This document shows positions 23,780-30,993 of a stretch of 48,876 nucleotides of DNA, in pieces. Source of the DNA: JBBRZF01 sp038236965 (lineage in GTDB: Bacteria; Acidobacteriota; Terriglobia; Terriglobales; Acidobacteriaceae); assembly GCA_038236965.1 (NCBI GenBank), contig JBBRZF010000003.1, positions 1 to 48,876 of the forward strand. Direction: 5' to 3'. Within the stretch, counting starts at the first letter, position 1. Each line of letters opens with the position of its first letter. The position numbers were made by a program, and so were the translations under genes. Under the pieces are notes generated by a model, which saw only the letters and a list, made by a program, of their open reading frames with translations, made no database searches and had not been told where the DNA came from.

Positions 23780-23785
23780 TATAAT
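23780..23785 (+). promoter_or_regulatory. -10 box (TATAAT) of the tRNA-Ser promoter
   Basis: TATAAT lies 30 nt upstream of the tRNA 5' end. A TTTAAC-like -35 at 23754-23759 is 20 nt away, somewhat long. A dedicated promoter for the tRNA is plausible. Confidence 0.5.
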
Positions 23786-23814
23786 GAGGGCTGCCGCACA
23801 CAGACGTACCTCGC

Positions 23815-23907
23815 GGAGAGGTGGCCGAGTGGCTGAAGGCGGCGGTTTGCTAAACCGTTATACGGTCAAAAGCTGTATCGGGGGTTCGAATCCCCCCCTC
23901 TCCGCCA
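23815..23907 (+). tRNA. tRNA-Ser (anticodon GCT), CCA encoded
   Basis: The cloverleaf can be folded by hand. The acceptor GGAGAGG (23815-23821) pairs with CCTCTCC (23897-23903). The anticodon loop TTGCTAA has GCT at 23849-23851. There is a long class II variable arm, and the T-arm is GGGGG-TTCGAAT-CCCCC. The discriminator G is followed by encoded CCA (23905-23907). It reads Ser codons AGC/AGU. A tyrosine recombinase gene ends 126 nt downstream, so the 3' end of this tRNA is the likely attachment site of an integrated element. Confidence 0.96.
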
Positions 23908-24033
23908 GAACCTTCCAACCTGTTCCAGCAGAAAGACTTCCAGATCCATACAGTTTGAAGCGCGCTTCCCTTCCACTGCTGTGCCCAGCCAATTGGTGCA
24001 CACGAAGCGCGTGCACTGGAGGCTTGAACCCGC

Positions 24034-25320
24034 TCACATGACCCTCTCGGCACCCTGCCGAAGCGAAACCCGCGAAAAATCGCTACCTATTCGATCCATC
24101 GCGGAAATCGTATCCGTCGTGAGTGCCTTGACGTAGATGTTCATCGTGGTCGAGATGTTCGCGTGCCGCAAGATGCGCTGGATCGTTTTGTCGGCAACGC
24201 CGAGATGGTTCAGGTTCGTTAAAAGGCCGCGCCGAAAAGCGTGCCAGCCATGCCACTTCAACCCTATCTTCTCAATCGCCGGACGTATCACATCCCGCGC
24301 GAGCTTGTTAAGGCACATCGGCTTGTTCCGTGAGTTCGCGAAAATGTAGCCCGATACCGGATCGCCACAAGCAATGCTGTGGTGGTCCAGGTACTTCGCG
24401 AGTATCCCGATCACAGGAATGTCACCCCGGCTTCCTTTCTTCGGTGCACCGATATGGCTGCGCCACACTTTTCGTGTGACACGTAGTACGCCATCGCTGT
24501 AGTCTTCCCAGCGAAGCGCCCGCAACTCGCCTTCCCGAACCCCGGTGAACGCTGCCGCAGCGACAATCGTTGCCGCAGGTTCAGGAAGCACGCTGAGGTA
24601 GGCGAAGATCTCATCCATCGACAGGGCGTAGGTTTCGGCTGATTCTCGCCCCGCCGGAATCTCAGCGTCCCGCGCAGGATTCGAACCTCGCAGCACACCC
24701 GTCCGGCACGCATACTTGAACACGCCGTCGAGAAAATGCTTGATGTGCTGCAACGTCCGTTTCGTGAGTTTGTGCTCGCGATGAATGTCGCGCAACATCA
24801 GTTCGATCTCGTAGGTACGCAGGTCGCGAAGCGCATCGTCGCCGCGCGGTTCAATGTATCGCTTCCACATGTTCCTGTAGCCCCGAACCGTCGATGGCTC
24901 CTTTTGCTCTTCGATGTAGGGCATGTACGTGAGCTCGATGAACCGATTGAGGCTCATGGTGCTGTGAGGTGTCTCGGAACCTTCGTTGAGCGGCTCCAAG
25001 AACTCCCGGGCGAGTGCTTCTGCAGCCTCCCGGGACCGTGTGAGCCCAGCAACGGGTGCTAGCAGATGGCACTTCTGGATTCGGCGAACGACAGCAGACC
25101 TGTTGTTCGATCCGATCATACGACGATCGAGCCAGCTGTCTAGTTCCGGTGCTCCCCAACGGAAGCGCACGTATTTTCCGAGGTGCAGGGGATCTGCCAG
25201 AGGTCGTGTCCGTCGGGTCGGTCCGACTAATCGAGCTTCAATCGCCGCTTCTGCAGCTTCGTTCGTGGCCCCGCAAGAGCGACAGCAAGAAGCTTTACAG
25301 TCATCTGCTGCCTGCCGCAA
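24034..25320 (-). CDS. Tyrosine recombinase / site-specific integrase
   Basis: Up to 428 aa (TTG start at 25320; the real start is uncertain, and Met69 or Met122 are alternatives). The core-binding domain is at about 122-215 (FIELTYMPYIEEQKEPSTVRGY) and the catalytic domain at about 230-420. Catalytic residues are visible: Arg262 (TGVREGELRAL), Lys around 284-294, His360 and Arg363 (WHAFRR), His386 (ILRHANIS) and nucleophile Tyr396 (MNIYVK). All are intact, so the enzyme could be active. The first ~60 residues look unlike an integrase N-terminus and the frame ends where a truncated permease begins, so the 5' end may be broken. The 3' end points to tRNA-Ser, typical of a genomic island. Confidence 0.88.
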   Translation of the reverse strand: MRQAADDCKASCCRSCGATNEAAEAAIEARLVGPTRRTRPLADPLHLGKYVRFRWGAPELDSWLDRRMIGSNNRSAVVRRIQKCHLLAPVAGLTRSREAAEALAREFLEPLNEGSETPHSTMSLNRFIELTYMPYIEEQKEPSTVRGYRNMWKRYIEPRGDDALRDLRTYEIELMLRDIHREHKLTKRTLQHIKHFLDGVFKYACRTGVLRGSNPARDAEIPAGRESAETYALSMDEIFAYLSVLPEPAATIVAAAAFTGVREGELRALRWEDYSDGVLRVTRKVWRSHIGAPKKGSRGDIPVIGILAKYLDHHSIACGDPVSGYIFANSRNKPMCLNKLARDVIRPAIEKIGLKWHGWHAFRRGLLTNLNHLGVADKTIQRILRHANISTTMNIYVKALTTDTISAMDRIGSDFSRVSLRQGAERVM

Positions 25321-25329
25321 AGTGGATCA

Positions 25330-25653
25330 GCTGGAATCCACGGCTATGTTCCCGAGAATTTCATGGCTCACATCATGGGTAAGGGAGCCTGGTGGTCTGT
25401 GCCGCTGGCAGTCCTGATCGGCGTGCCCATGTACTCGAATGCGGCGGGGATCATCCCGGTCGTGCAGGCTCTTCTCGGAAAAGGTGCAGCTCTGGGCACG
25501 GTGCTTGCATTCATGATGTCGGTGATCGGCCTGTCGCTCCCAGAGACAATCATTCTCCGAAAGGTGCTTCGCCCGCAACTGATCGCGGTCTTTGTAGCTG
25601 TCGTGGCCGCGGGAATCCTCTTGGTCGGCTATTTGTTCAACGTGCTGATGTAG
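25330..25653 (+). pseudogene. 3' fragment of a YraQ/ArsP-type permease
   Basis: The frame reads IHGYVPENFMAHIMGKGAW, then PLAVLIGVPMYSNAAGIIPV, LGTVLAFMMSVIGLSLPETI and ILRKVLRPQLIAVF, the C-terminal third of a DUF318 (YraQ-like) permease, with three hydrophobic helices. Homologous sequence already precedes the first Met (25363), beginning around 25337, and upstream the frame runs into unrelated sequence shared with the integrase 5' end. The gene has therefore lost its N-terminal two thirds at a recombination junction near 25.32 kb. Such permeases often sit beside arsR and a small thioredoxin, as here, in arsenic or redox-stress operons. Confidence 0.75.
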
Positions 25654-25694
25654 AGATTCCAAATGGCAACTGATGGAAATTTCGTTGTCCCACT

Positions 25695-25714
25695 ACTTGC
25701 CTATTTGGCCAAGT
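25695..25714. promoter_or_regulatory. Inverted repeat before arsR, candidate operator
   Basis: ACTTG (25695-25699) and CAAGT (25710-25714) flank a 10-nt centre; with the neighbouring bases the imperfect dyad reads CTACTTGCC / GGCCAAGTAAG. It lies 20 nt upstream of the arsR start, where autorepressor sites of ArsR proteins are usually found. Confidence 0.5.
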
Positions 25715-25733
25715 AAGCGAATACTAGAAGCCG

Positions 25734-26027
25734 ATGACAAAGTGCAACGATTTTAAACAACAGGCGCGGGTACTGAAGGCACTAGCCAACGAGTCCCGCC
25801 TCAAGATAATTGATCGTCTGAATCGCGGTGAGTGTTCCGTGGGTGAGCTGACCGAACTGATCGGTACCGACGTATCGACAGTCTCGAAACACCTTGCCCT
25901 ACTGCGGGCCCACGGGATTGTAGAAGACCGCCGCCAAGGAACAACCGTTTATTACACGCTTCTTACACCGTGCGTCTGTAACTTCTTCGCATGCGCTACT
26001 CAAGTCATCAAGGAGAAATCGAAATGA
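25734..26027 (+). CDS. ArsR-family metal(loid)-responsive repressor
   Basis: A 97-aa winged-helix repressor. The fold is evident: QARVLKALANESRLKIIDRL, the recognition region VSTVSKHLALLRAHGIV, and the wing EDRRQGTTVYYTL. Cysteines at 4, 34, 80, 82 and 87 could form the sensor. The C-terminal cluster PCVCNFFAC replaces the classical ELCVCDLC site of ArsR (only Cys34 remains there), so thiol/metalloid sensing through the C-terminal helix is likely. It follows the permease fragment by 80 nt with an inverted repeat in between, and its stop overlaps the thioredoxin start (ATGA). Confidence 0.88.
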   Translation: MTKCNDFKQQARVLKALANESRLKIIDRLNRGECSVGELTELIGTDVSTVSKHLALLRAHGIVEDRRQGTTVYYTLLTPCVCNFFACATQVIKEKSK

Positions 26028-26278
26028 GTATTGAAATCAAAGTTCTCGGACCGGGCTGTACCAACTGCAAACGACTCTACGCTGAGGCGGAAAAGGCTGT
26101 AACCCAACTGTCTGCCGCCGCCACGCTTACAAAGGTGGAAGACATCAAAGACATCATGGCCTACAAGATCCTCGCCACGCCCGCTCTGGTTATCAACGGA
26201 GAGGTGAAATCGGCAGGTCGGATCCCGAACTCCGCCGAGATAACAACTTGGCTAGCGACGGCGGCGACGAAGCAGTAA
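26024..26278 (+). CDS. Small thioredoxin-like (redox-active disulfide) protein
   Basis: An 84-aa minimal thioredoxin fold. The active disulfide is Cys12-Thr-Asn-Cys15 (GPGCTNCKRL), and the cis-Pro is Pro53 (ATPALVINGEV). The family is often called 'redox-active disulfide protein 2' or MTH895-like. ATG 26024 has a strong AAGGAG site and overlaps the arsR stop. With ArsR and a YraQ/ArsP permease it forms a recurrent module, probably reducing or relaying thiols during metalloid stress. Cytoplasmic; no signal peptide. Confidence 0.85.
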   Translation: MSIEIKVLGPGCTNCKRLYAEAEKAVTQLSAAATLTKVEDIKDIMAYKILATPALVINGEVKSAGRIPNSAEITTWLATAATKQ

Positions 26279-26318
26279 GCTCCCCGCGCCGAACCGTGGC
26301 GCGTCTGAAGGAGGCGAG

Positions 26319-26438
26319 ATGCCGGAATACCTGGAAACTACAGTCGATAAGTTCACTAAGGTTGCGCGCGATCGCTTTCATACGCCTGTCGGGATCTATC
26401 TGTCGGTCGTATATGTGTTTGGTATTGGCGCGAAATAG
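26319..26438 (+). pseudogene. 5' stub of a GcvH-like (glycine cleavage H family) gene
   Basis: A 39-codon frame with a very strong AAGGAGG ribosome site directly before ATG 26319. It begins MPEYLETTVDKFTKVARDRF, close to the start of GcvH-like proteins I recall from ars/thioredoxin-type operons (MPEYLETTVDKFTF.VATDR), then runs into unrelated residues and stops at TAG 26436. This looks like a gene cut by recombination, with its ribosome site and first ~25 codons left behind. The exporter gene starts 26 nt later. The family identification from so short a piece is uncertain. Confidence 0.5.
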
Positions 26439-26463
26439 CGCGATGCCGGTCAGGACTTATCGT

Positions 26464-27780
26464 ATGAGTACTGTGTCAGTGGAAGAACCGAAGCCAACTG
26501 GGAAAACGTCAGTTGCTACTTCAAAATGGAAGAAGTACAAACGTGCTGCTTTCTCCGCAGTGCCAATCCTTATAGTGGTTGCGTTTCTCGCGCTATTGCC
26601 GCCCAAAGTTGTCGTGGTCAGCCCCAGTCCGATGTCGCTGCGCGACGAAGCGGTCGGGACAGGATTCATAAAAGCGAAAGTCCTCGTTGGCGTAGGAGCC
26701 AAGATCAACGGAGTGGTCGTCAAGACCTACGTCGACCAAGGCGATCCAGTCCGAAAAGGCCAGATTCTTGCCGAGCTGCAGAGCAATGATGTGCAGAACC
26801 AAATTAGCCTGGCAAACAGTCAATTGGCTGCCCAGAAATCAGGGCTTACAACTACGCAAGCGAATTTGGCAGCCGCGCAAGCACGTCTGCAGGCAGCGAC
26901 CAGCGCCCTCGAAAAGAGCAAGGCGACCTTGCGCCTCGCCGAGATTAATTTCAAGCGTGCCAAAGATCTCTACGCTGCGGGTGTCTATTCACGCGAGGCA
27001 TTCGACCTAGCCGAAACTACGTACGACCAGGCTGCGCGCGAAGTCGACAACACTGAGGCTTTGCGGAAGGCCTCCGAACAGCAGATCCTTGCTGCTCGTT
27101 CCGAATCGGCCTCTGCGGAAAAGTACGTGGTTGGCTCGGCCGCTAGTGTGAATGTGCAGCGCGCCAATCTGGAGTACACAATCCTGCGCAGCCCAGTGGA
27201 TGGATATGTCATAAGCCGCGACCTTGAACAAGGGGGGACAGTCGTACCCGGCTTGCCAGTATTCACCGTCGCTGAATCGTCGGTGGTATGGGTGTCGGCG
27301 AACATTGACGAGCGAGAGATAGCCGGGCTCAGAGTCGGTCAACCGGCGGCGATCACTCTCCGCTCAAATCCCAATCGGAAGATTGCGGGCACAGTCGCGC
27401 GGATTGCTCAGCAAGCGGACTCGGTGACGGAGGAGGTTGTTGTTGATGTTGCATTCGTCAACCCGCCTTCCGACCTGAAGCTCAACGAGACTGCAGAGGT
27501 CACGATTCTGAAAGCAGAAAAGGCGGAAGCGGCAAGCGTACCAGCAACCGCTATCGTGCGCAGCAGCGACGGACCGAGTGTATGGGCCGTTCGTGATGGC
27601 CGACTCCGATTGCAGCACGTGTCGATCGGTATCCGCGATAAGCGCGGCCTGTTTGAAATTGCGGATGGGATCAGGCAAGGAGACTTGATTGTCGCCAACC
27701 CGACCGCCACCGGAATAGAGCTTGCCTCCGGAACACGAGTCCGAACCTCAGTCACGAAGCCCGGCAAAGTGGCGAGGTAG
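26464..27780 (+). CDS. HlyD/MacA/DevB-type membrane fusion protein
   Basis: A 438-aa periplasmic adaptor. A membrane anchor near residues 26-45 (AAFSAVPILIVVAFLALLP) is followed by a first lipoyl half (GAKINGVVVKTYVDQGDPVRKG), a long alpha-hairpin rich in Gln/Ala (about 120-230), a second lipoyl half (LEYTILRSPVDGYVISRDLE) and the beta-barrel part. ATG 26464 (MSTVSVEEP) is chosen; upstream frame sequence belongs to the overlapping GcvH stub. The stop is two bases before the permease start, and the three genes 26464-29680 form one ABC exporter operon. No cognate outer-membrane channel is adjacent, though the TolC-like gene at 31 kb could serve. Confidence 0.88.
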   Translation: MSTVSVEEPKPTGKTSVATSKWKKYKRAAFSAVPILIVVAFLALLPPKVVVVSPSPMSLRDEAVGTGFIKAKVLVGVGAKINGVVVKTYVDQGDPVRKGQILAELQSNDVQNQISLANSQLAAQKSGLTTTQANLAAAQARLQAATSALEKSKATLRLAEINFKRAKDLYAAGVYSREAFDLAETTYDQAAREVDNTEALRKASEQQILAARSESASAEKYVVGSAASVNVQRANLEYTILRSPVDGYVISRDLEQGGTVVPGLPVFTVAESSVVWVSANIDEREIAGLRVGQPAAITLRSNPNRKIAGTVARIAQQADSVTEEVVVDVAFVNPPSDLKLNETAEVTILKAEKAEAASVPATAIVRSSDGPSVWAVRDGRLRLQHVSIGIRDKRGLFEIADGIRQGDLIVANPTATGIELASGTRVRTSVTKPGKVAR

Positions 27781-27782
27781 GT

Positions 27783-28988
27783 ATGAATCTCGCCGTACGC
27801 GACATTAGAAGGCACAAAGCTCGTTTCGTATTGACTTGCGTAGGTCTTGGTCTGCTACTCACCGTCGTGATGGCTATGAGCGGCATCTACCGCGGTCTGA
27901 TTGGGGACGCAACCAAGGTAATCGACGCTGTTCCCGGCGATGTCTGGATTGTGCAGAAAGACACGCGCGGGCCATTCGCCGAGAGCTCTCGGCTTCCCGA
28001 AGATGTGGAGTTCTCCATCGCGGCCGTCGAAGGTGTTCGGGCGGCAACTCCCGTCTCATTTCAATACGTTCAGATAGCGCGCGATGGAAAAATGGTACGG
28101 CTTTTTCTGATCGGTTACAAGCTGGGTTCATTTGTCGGCCCCTCTCAGATCATCGAAGGAAGGGCGATCACGAAGAAGCATTACGAACTGGTGGTCGATC
28201 GCAAGACCGGCTTCGCCGTTGGCGACCATATTCGCTTAGGGCTTGAGGACTTCACCGTCGTTGGACTGACGGAAGGGATGACATCGCCCTCCGGCGATCC
28301 GGCGGCCTTCATCTCGCTCGCGGACGCGCAGGTGATTCAATTTCAACTCGACAACGATGCTATCCGAAACAACCGTGAGCGGGTCACGTCAACGTACGGT
28401 CAGCTCAATAACATGAATCCGCTGCTACGCTATCGAGCCACGCAGAAGGCACTCGCGGCGGCCGAGAACCCGCACTTCGCGAATGCGATCATTGCGGAAC
28501 TGAACTCTCCCGACAACACGGCACAGGTTGCAGAGTCCATCCGGCGGTGGAATCACTATCAGGTGTATTCGTCGGATGCGCAACGCGACCTTCTCCTGAA
28601 GGGGTTCATCGAAAAGTCGCAGAAGCAGCTTTGGCTTTTTCGGACAATCCTCATCATCGTGTCTGGAGTTATCGTCGCCCTTATCATTTACACGCTAACG
28701 ATGGACAAGTTGCGCGAGATTGCCACGCTCAAAATCATCGGAGCTGCGGACAGCACGATAGCCAACATGATTTTGCAACAGGCTCTGCTGCTGGGAGCGA
28801 TTGGGTTTGCTGTCGGATATGCAGTCATTATCCGCACGTACACAGCGTTTCCGCGCACGGTTTTGCTGCAGGCACTCGACATGGTGGTGCTGTTCATCGT
28901 GGTTGTCGTGATTTGTATTCTGGCCAGCATCCTGGCGATCTGGCGGGCGCTTAAAGTCGATCCTGCTACGGCACTGACCGGAGGATAG
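27783..28988 (+). CDS. FtsX-like ABC exporter permease (MacB/DevC type)
   Basis: A 401-aa inner-membrane protein with the four-helix FtsX layout: a first helix at about 14-35 (ARFVLTCVGLGLLLTVVMAM), a large periplasmic domain (about 40-280), then three helices (LWLFRTILIIVSGVIVALII, NMILQQALLLGAIGFAVGYA, LDMVVLFIVVVVICILASIL). The REIATLKIIGA coupling segment contacts the ATPase. It lies between the adaptor and ATPase genes with 2-nt gaps on both sides. Such complexes push substrates from the periplasm outward rather than across the inner membrane. The substrate is unknown. Confidence 0.88.
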   Translation: MNLAVRDIRRHKARFVLTCVGLGLLLTVVMAMSGIYRGLIGDATKVIDAVPGDVWIVQKDTRGPFAESSRLPEDVEFSIAAVEGVRAATPVSFQYVQIARDGKMVRLFLIGYKLGSFVGPSQIIEGRAITKKHYELVVDRKTGFAVGDHIRLGLEDFTVVGLTEGMTSPSGDPAAFISLADAQVIQFQLDNDAIRNNRERVTSTYGQLNNMNPLLRYRATQKALAAAENPHFANAIIAELNSPDNTAQVAESIRRWNHYQVYSSDAQRDLLLKGFIEKSQKQLWLFRTILIIVSGVIVALIIYTLTMDKLREIATLKIIGAADSTIANMILQQALLLGAIGFAVGYAVIIRTYTAFPRTVLLQALDMVVLFIVVVVICILASILAIWRALKVDPATALTGG

Positions 28989-28990
28989 GG

Positions 28991-29680
28991 ATGGAAGAAG
29001 TCGTAAAGGTAGAGAACTTGACGAAGATCTACGGTAAGGGCGACGCACAAACGGTTGCCCTCATCGATGCAGACCTCACAGTGAAACAAGGCGAATTAGT
29101 GGCATTACTCGGCCCGAGCGGATCGGGCAAGACAACGCTTCTTACTTCGATCTGCTGCATCAACGAGCCGACTCATGGTCGCATTGAGTTGGATGGCGAG
29201 TGTGTATTCGACGAAGGCTGGACGGGTGTAGACGTTCGCGCACTTCGGCGCAGCAAGATCGGTGTTGTGTTTCAGGCGTACAACCTCATCCCTTTTCTTA
29301 CCGTGTTGGAAAATGTGGAATTGATACTCCACCTGAACGATGTTGAAGAAGACGAGGCACGAGAGCGAGCACAACATCTACTCGATTATCTCGAGATTGG
29401 CCAACGTGGACACCACTACCCGTCTGAGATTTCGGGCGGAGAGCAGCAGAGAGTTGCTATCGCGAGGGCACTGGCGAACAATCCGAAAGTGGTGCTCGCT
29501 GACGAGCCTACTGCCGCTCTCGATGGAGAGCGCGGCAAGATCGTGATGGGACTCTTACGAAAAGTCAGCCGTGAGCGCAACGCTGCCGTAATCGTCGTGA
29601 CGCATGACGTTCGCATGGTGGAAGGATTCGACAGGGTCTATCAAATGGCTGATGGACGCATTCAGGCAAATGTAAACTGA
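28991..29680 (+). CDS. ABC transporter ATP-binding protein (LolD/MacB/DevA type)
   Basis: A 229-aa ATPase. Walker A is GPSGSGKT at 41-48, the Q-loop is VVFQAYNLIPF, the signature is SGGEQQRVAIARAL, Walker B is VVLADEPTAALD, and the switch His is in VVTHDVRMVEGFDRV. All catalytic elements are present. Last gene of the exporter operon, two bases after the permease. Downstream is a 477-nt non-coding stretch with repeats. Confidence 0.93.
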   Translation: MEEVVKVENLTKIYGKGDAQTVALIDADLTVKQGELVALLGPSGSGKTTLLTSICCINEPTHGRIELDGECVFDEGWTGVDVRALRRSKIGVVFQAYNLIPFLTVLENVELILHLNDVEEDEARERAQHLLDYLEIGQRGHHYPSEISGGEQQRVAIARALANNPKVVLADEPTAALDGERGKIVMGLLRKVSRERNAAVIVVTHDVRMVEGFDRVYQMADGRIQANVN

Positions 29681-29827
29681 CCATCGGCCGCGATTTGACA
29701 CGTTCCGGGCCGGGCCCCCAATGGTTCCAACTGGTTCCTAGGCCACAAGCCCTAAACCTACAATCTGACGCTGACTGGGACGAGCAATATCCTGCAAGCA
29801 TTCCGCTGGCCTCCCACTGACAATTTC

Positions 29828-29877
29828 CGTAGGAGGTTGACGGTATCTATCAAAAGGTACGGTTGATAATTCCTACG
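29828..29877. repeat. Nested inverted repeats in the gap after the ABC operon
   Basis: Outer arms CGTAGGA (29828-29834) and TCCTACG (29871-29877) enclose inner arms TATCAA (29848-29853) and TTGATA (29863-29868), with a 9-nt centre AAGGTACGG. The geometry of short arms around a 6-9 nt centre resembles a recombinase core site or a protein operator; no function is proven. It lies 70 nt before the long direct repeat at 29947. Confidence 0.45.
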
Positions 29878-29946
29878 ACGGAGCAGCACTAACGCAGCTA
29901 GGTCTCAAGGTCTAAAATTGGCGATTGCTGAACTTGAATTCCTGTT

Positions 29947-30073
29947 AAGTTATTGATCACACAACGGTTACTCCTATTCCACGATGCAGAAATTAAGATT
30001 AAGCCACTCCGCGCAGTGTTTATGAGGCTTCCAGTTCGGCTGTCCAGAGAAGGTGGACACACCCCGTGGACAC
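29947..30073 (+). repeat. Long diverged direct repeat, copy A (left of metal cassette)
   Basis: It shares ordered blocks with 36569-36692: AAGTTATTGAT (29947-29957), ATGCAGAA (29984-29991), GGTGGACAC (30052-30060) and CGTGGACAC (30065-30073). Spacing from ATGCAGAA to GGTGGACAC is 68 nt in both copies and between the two GTGGACAC motifs 13 nt in both. Sequence between the blocks has diverged. No gene is visible in 29681-30157. Confidence 0.7.
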
Positions 30074-30157
30074 AGATGCCGAGGGGTTTCGTTCAAACCC
30101 GTGCACCCGATCTGAGGTTTGTATACTCCCGGCACTTGCCTTATTATCCAATCAAAC

Positions 30158-30469
30158 ATGCCTCGCTGGATCAGATTCGTTGCGCTGTTCATGCTCGCGT
30201 TTGCGTTGTTTGACGTGAGCACGCCCGAGTCTTGCGGCGCGCAAATGGGTTTGGCCACTCGGAGCAGCGTTCAGTTCCAAACTCAGCACGGCGCAACTGG
30301 CGGTGATTCATGCCAATTCGAAGAAGATTGCTTGGCTTGCGCTCACTTTGTTCCAGCCCGCGGGTTTGTTGTGCATACCGCAGCGATGACCTCAATGGCA
30401 GAGCCTGAACTGAAGATTCCAGCGCTCGCTGGGTTACAAATCCCCCCTTATCGCCCACCTCGCGCATAG
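30158..30469 (+). CDS. Small secreted Cys-rich protein ahead of metal efflux operon
   Basis: 103 aa starting MPRWIRFVALFMLAFALFDV, a signal peptide. The mature part has Cys26, Cys52, Cys58 and Cys61, with CQFEEDCLACAHF forming a likely metal or disulfide site. No known family is recognised; I recall comparable small CxxC/His secreted proteins upstream of RND metal pumps in Acidobacteria. The start at 30158 is chosen because the signal peptide begins there. It is 75 nt upstream of the sigma-like gene, so it probably belongs to the same unit. A periplasmic metal-binding or sensing role is inference. Confidence 0.6.
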   Translation: MPRWIRFVALFMLAFALFDVSTPESCGAQMGLATRSSVQFQTQHGATGGDSCQFEEDCLACAHFVPARGFVVHTAAMTSMAEPELKIPALAGLQIPPYRPPRA

Positions 30470-30543
30470 TCCTCGCCCCTGATAGCAGGTGCGTTAGTGC
30501 GTCTGCTCGTCCGTCTTTGTGTTCGCCATAAGGCAAGGGCTAT

Positions 30544-30993
30544 ATGTACTCGTCCAAGCACGCCACTGCTGATAATGCTTTGCTCCCTACGGAATGGGTA
30601 CCGCAGTTGCTGCGTTTCTTTTATCTGCTTAACGGCGATCAGCAATCAGCGGAATCGCTGGCGATTGACACGCTCGCTGAATTCGTCGGGAACAGACGGA
30701 CTCGATCGCGGACCGCGCTAATACGGCTCGCGCTGAGGAAGGCTGAAACCGCACATTGCCCGCCGAACGGCGAGGACCGTGTTGTTGGTGCGTGCGTGTT
30801 GTTGCCGCACACACCGCGGGTTGTTGTAGCACTCGTTCAAGGGCTAGGCCTCACGATTGAGGACCTTCCTGATGTCACAGGTATGGGTCTGTCGGAATCC
30901 AAGCGGCTCTTCGTCGAGGGTCTTTTTGAGCTACATCGGTTACTTTCGCCCGGTACACCGAGCGGAATCGGAAGCAAAACTGGAGATCTCTAG
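30544..30993 (+). CDS. Sigma-factor-like regulatory protein (degenerate ECF type)
   Basis: 149 aa. The first part, WVPQLLRFFYLLNGDQQSAESLAIDTLAEF (about 18-47), follows the sigma-70 region 2 helix pattern. The last part, PRVVVALVQGLGLTIEDLPDVTGMGLSESKRL (about 98-130), follows region 4 (hydrophobic helix, then helix-turn-helix). Both are weak matches, and the region 2 promoter-melting residues are not obvious, so it may be a non-canonical regulator. The TAG stop overlaps the GTG start of the TolC-like gene (TAGTG), which places it firmly in the metal operon. Confidence 0.5.
   Translation: MYSSKHATADNALLPTEWVPQLLRFFYLLNGDQQSAESLAIDTLAEFVGNRRTRSRTALIRLALRKAETAHCPPNGEDRVVGACVLLPHTPRVVVALVQGLGLTIEDLPDVTGMGLSESKRLFVEGLFELHRLLSPGTPSGIGSKTGDL

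Noticed and set aside
29700..29715. G/C-rich GGGCCGGGCCCC after the ABC operon as terminator
   Set aside because: The stem is short and no T-run follows, so it was not called.
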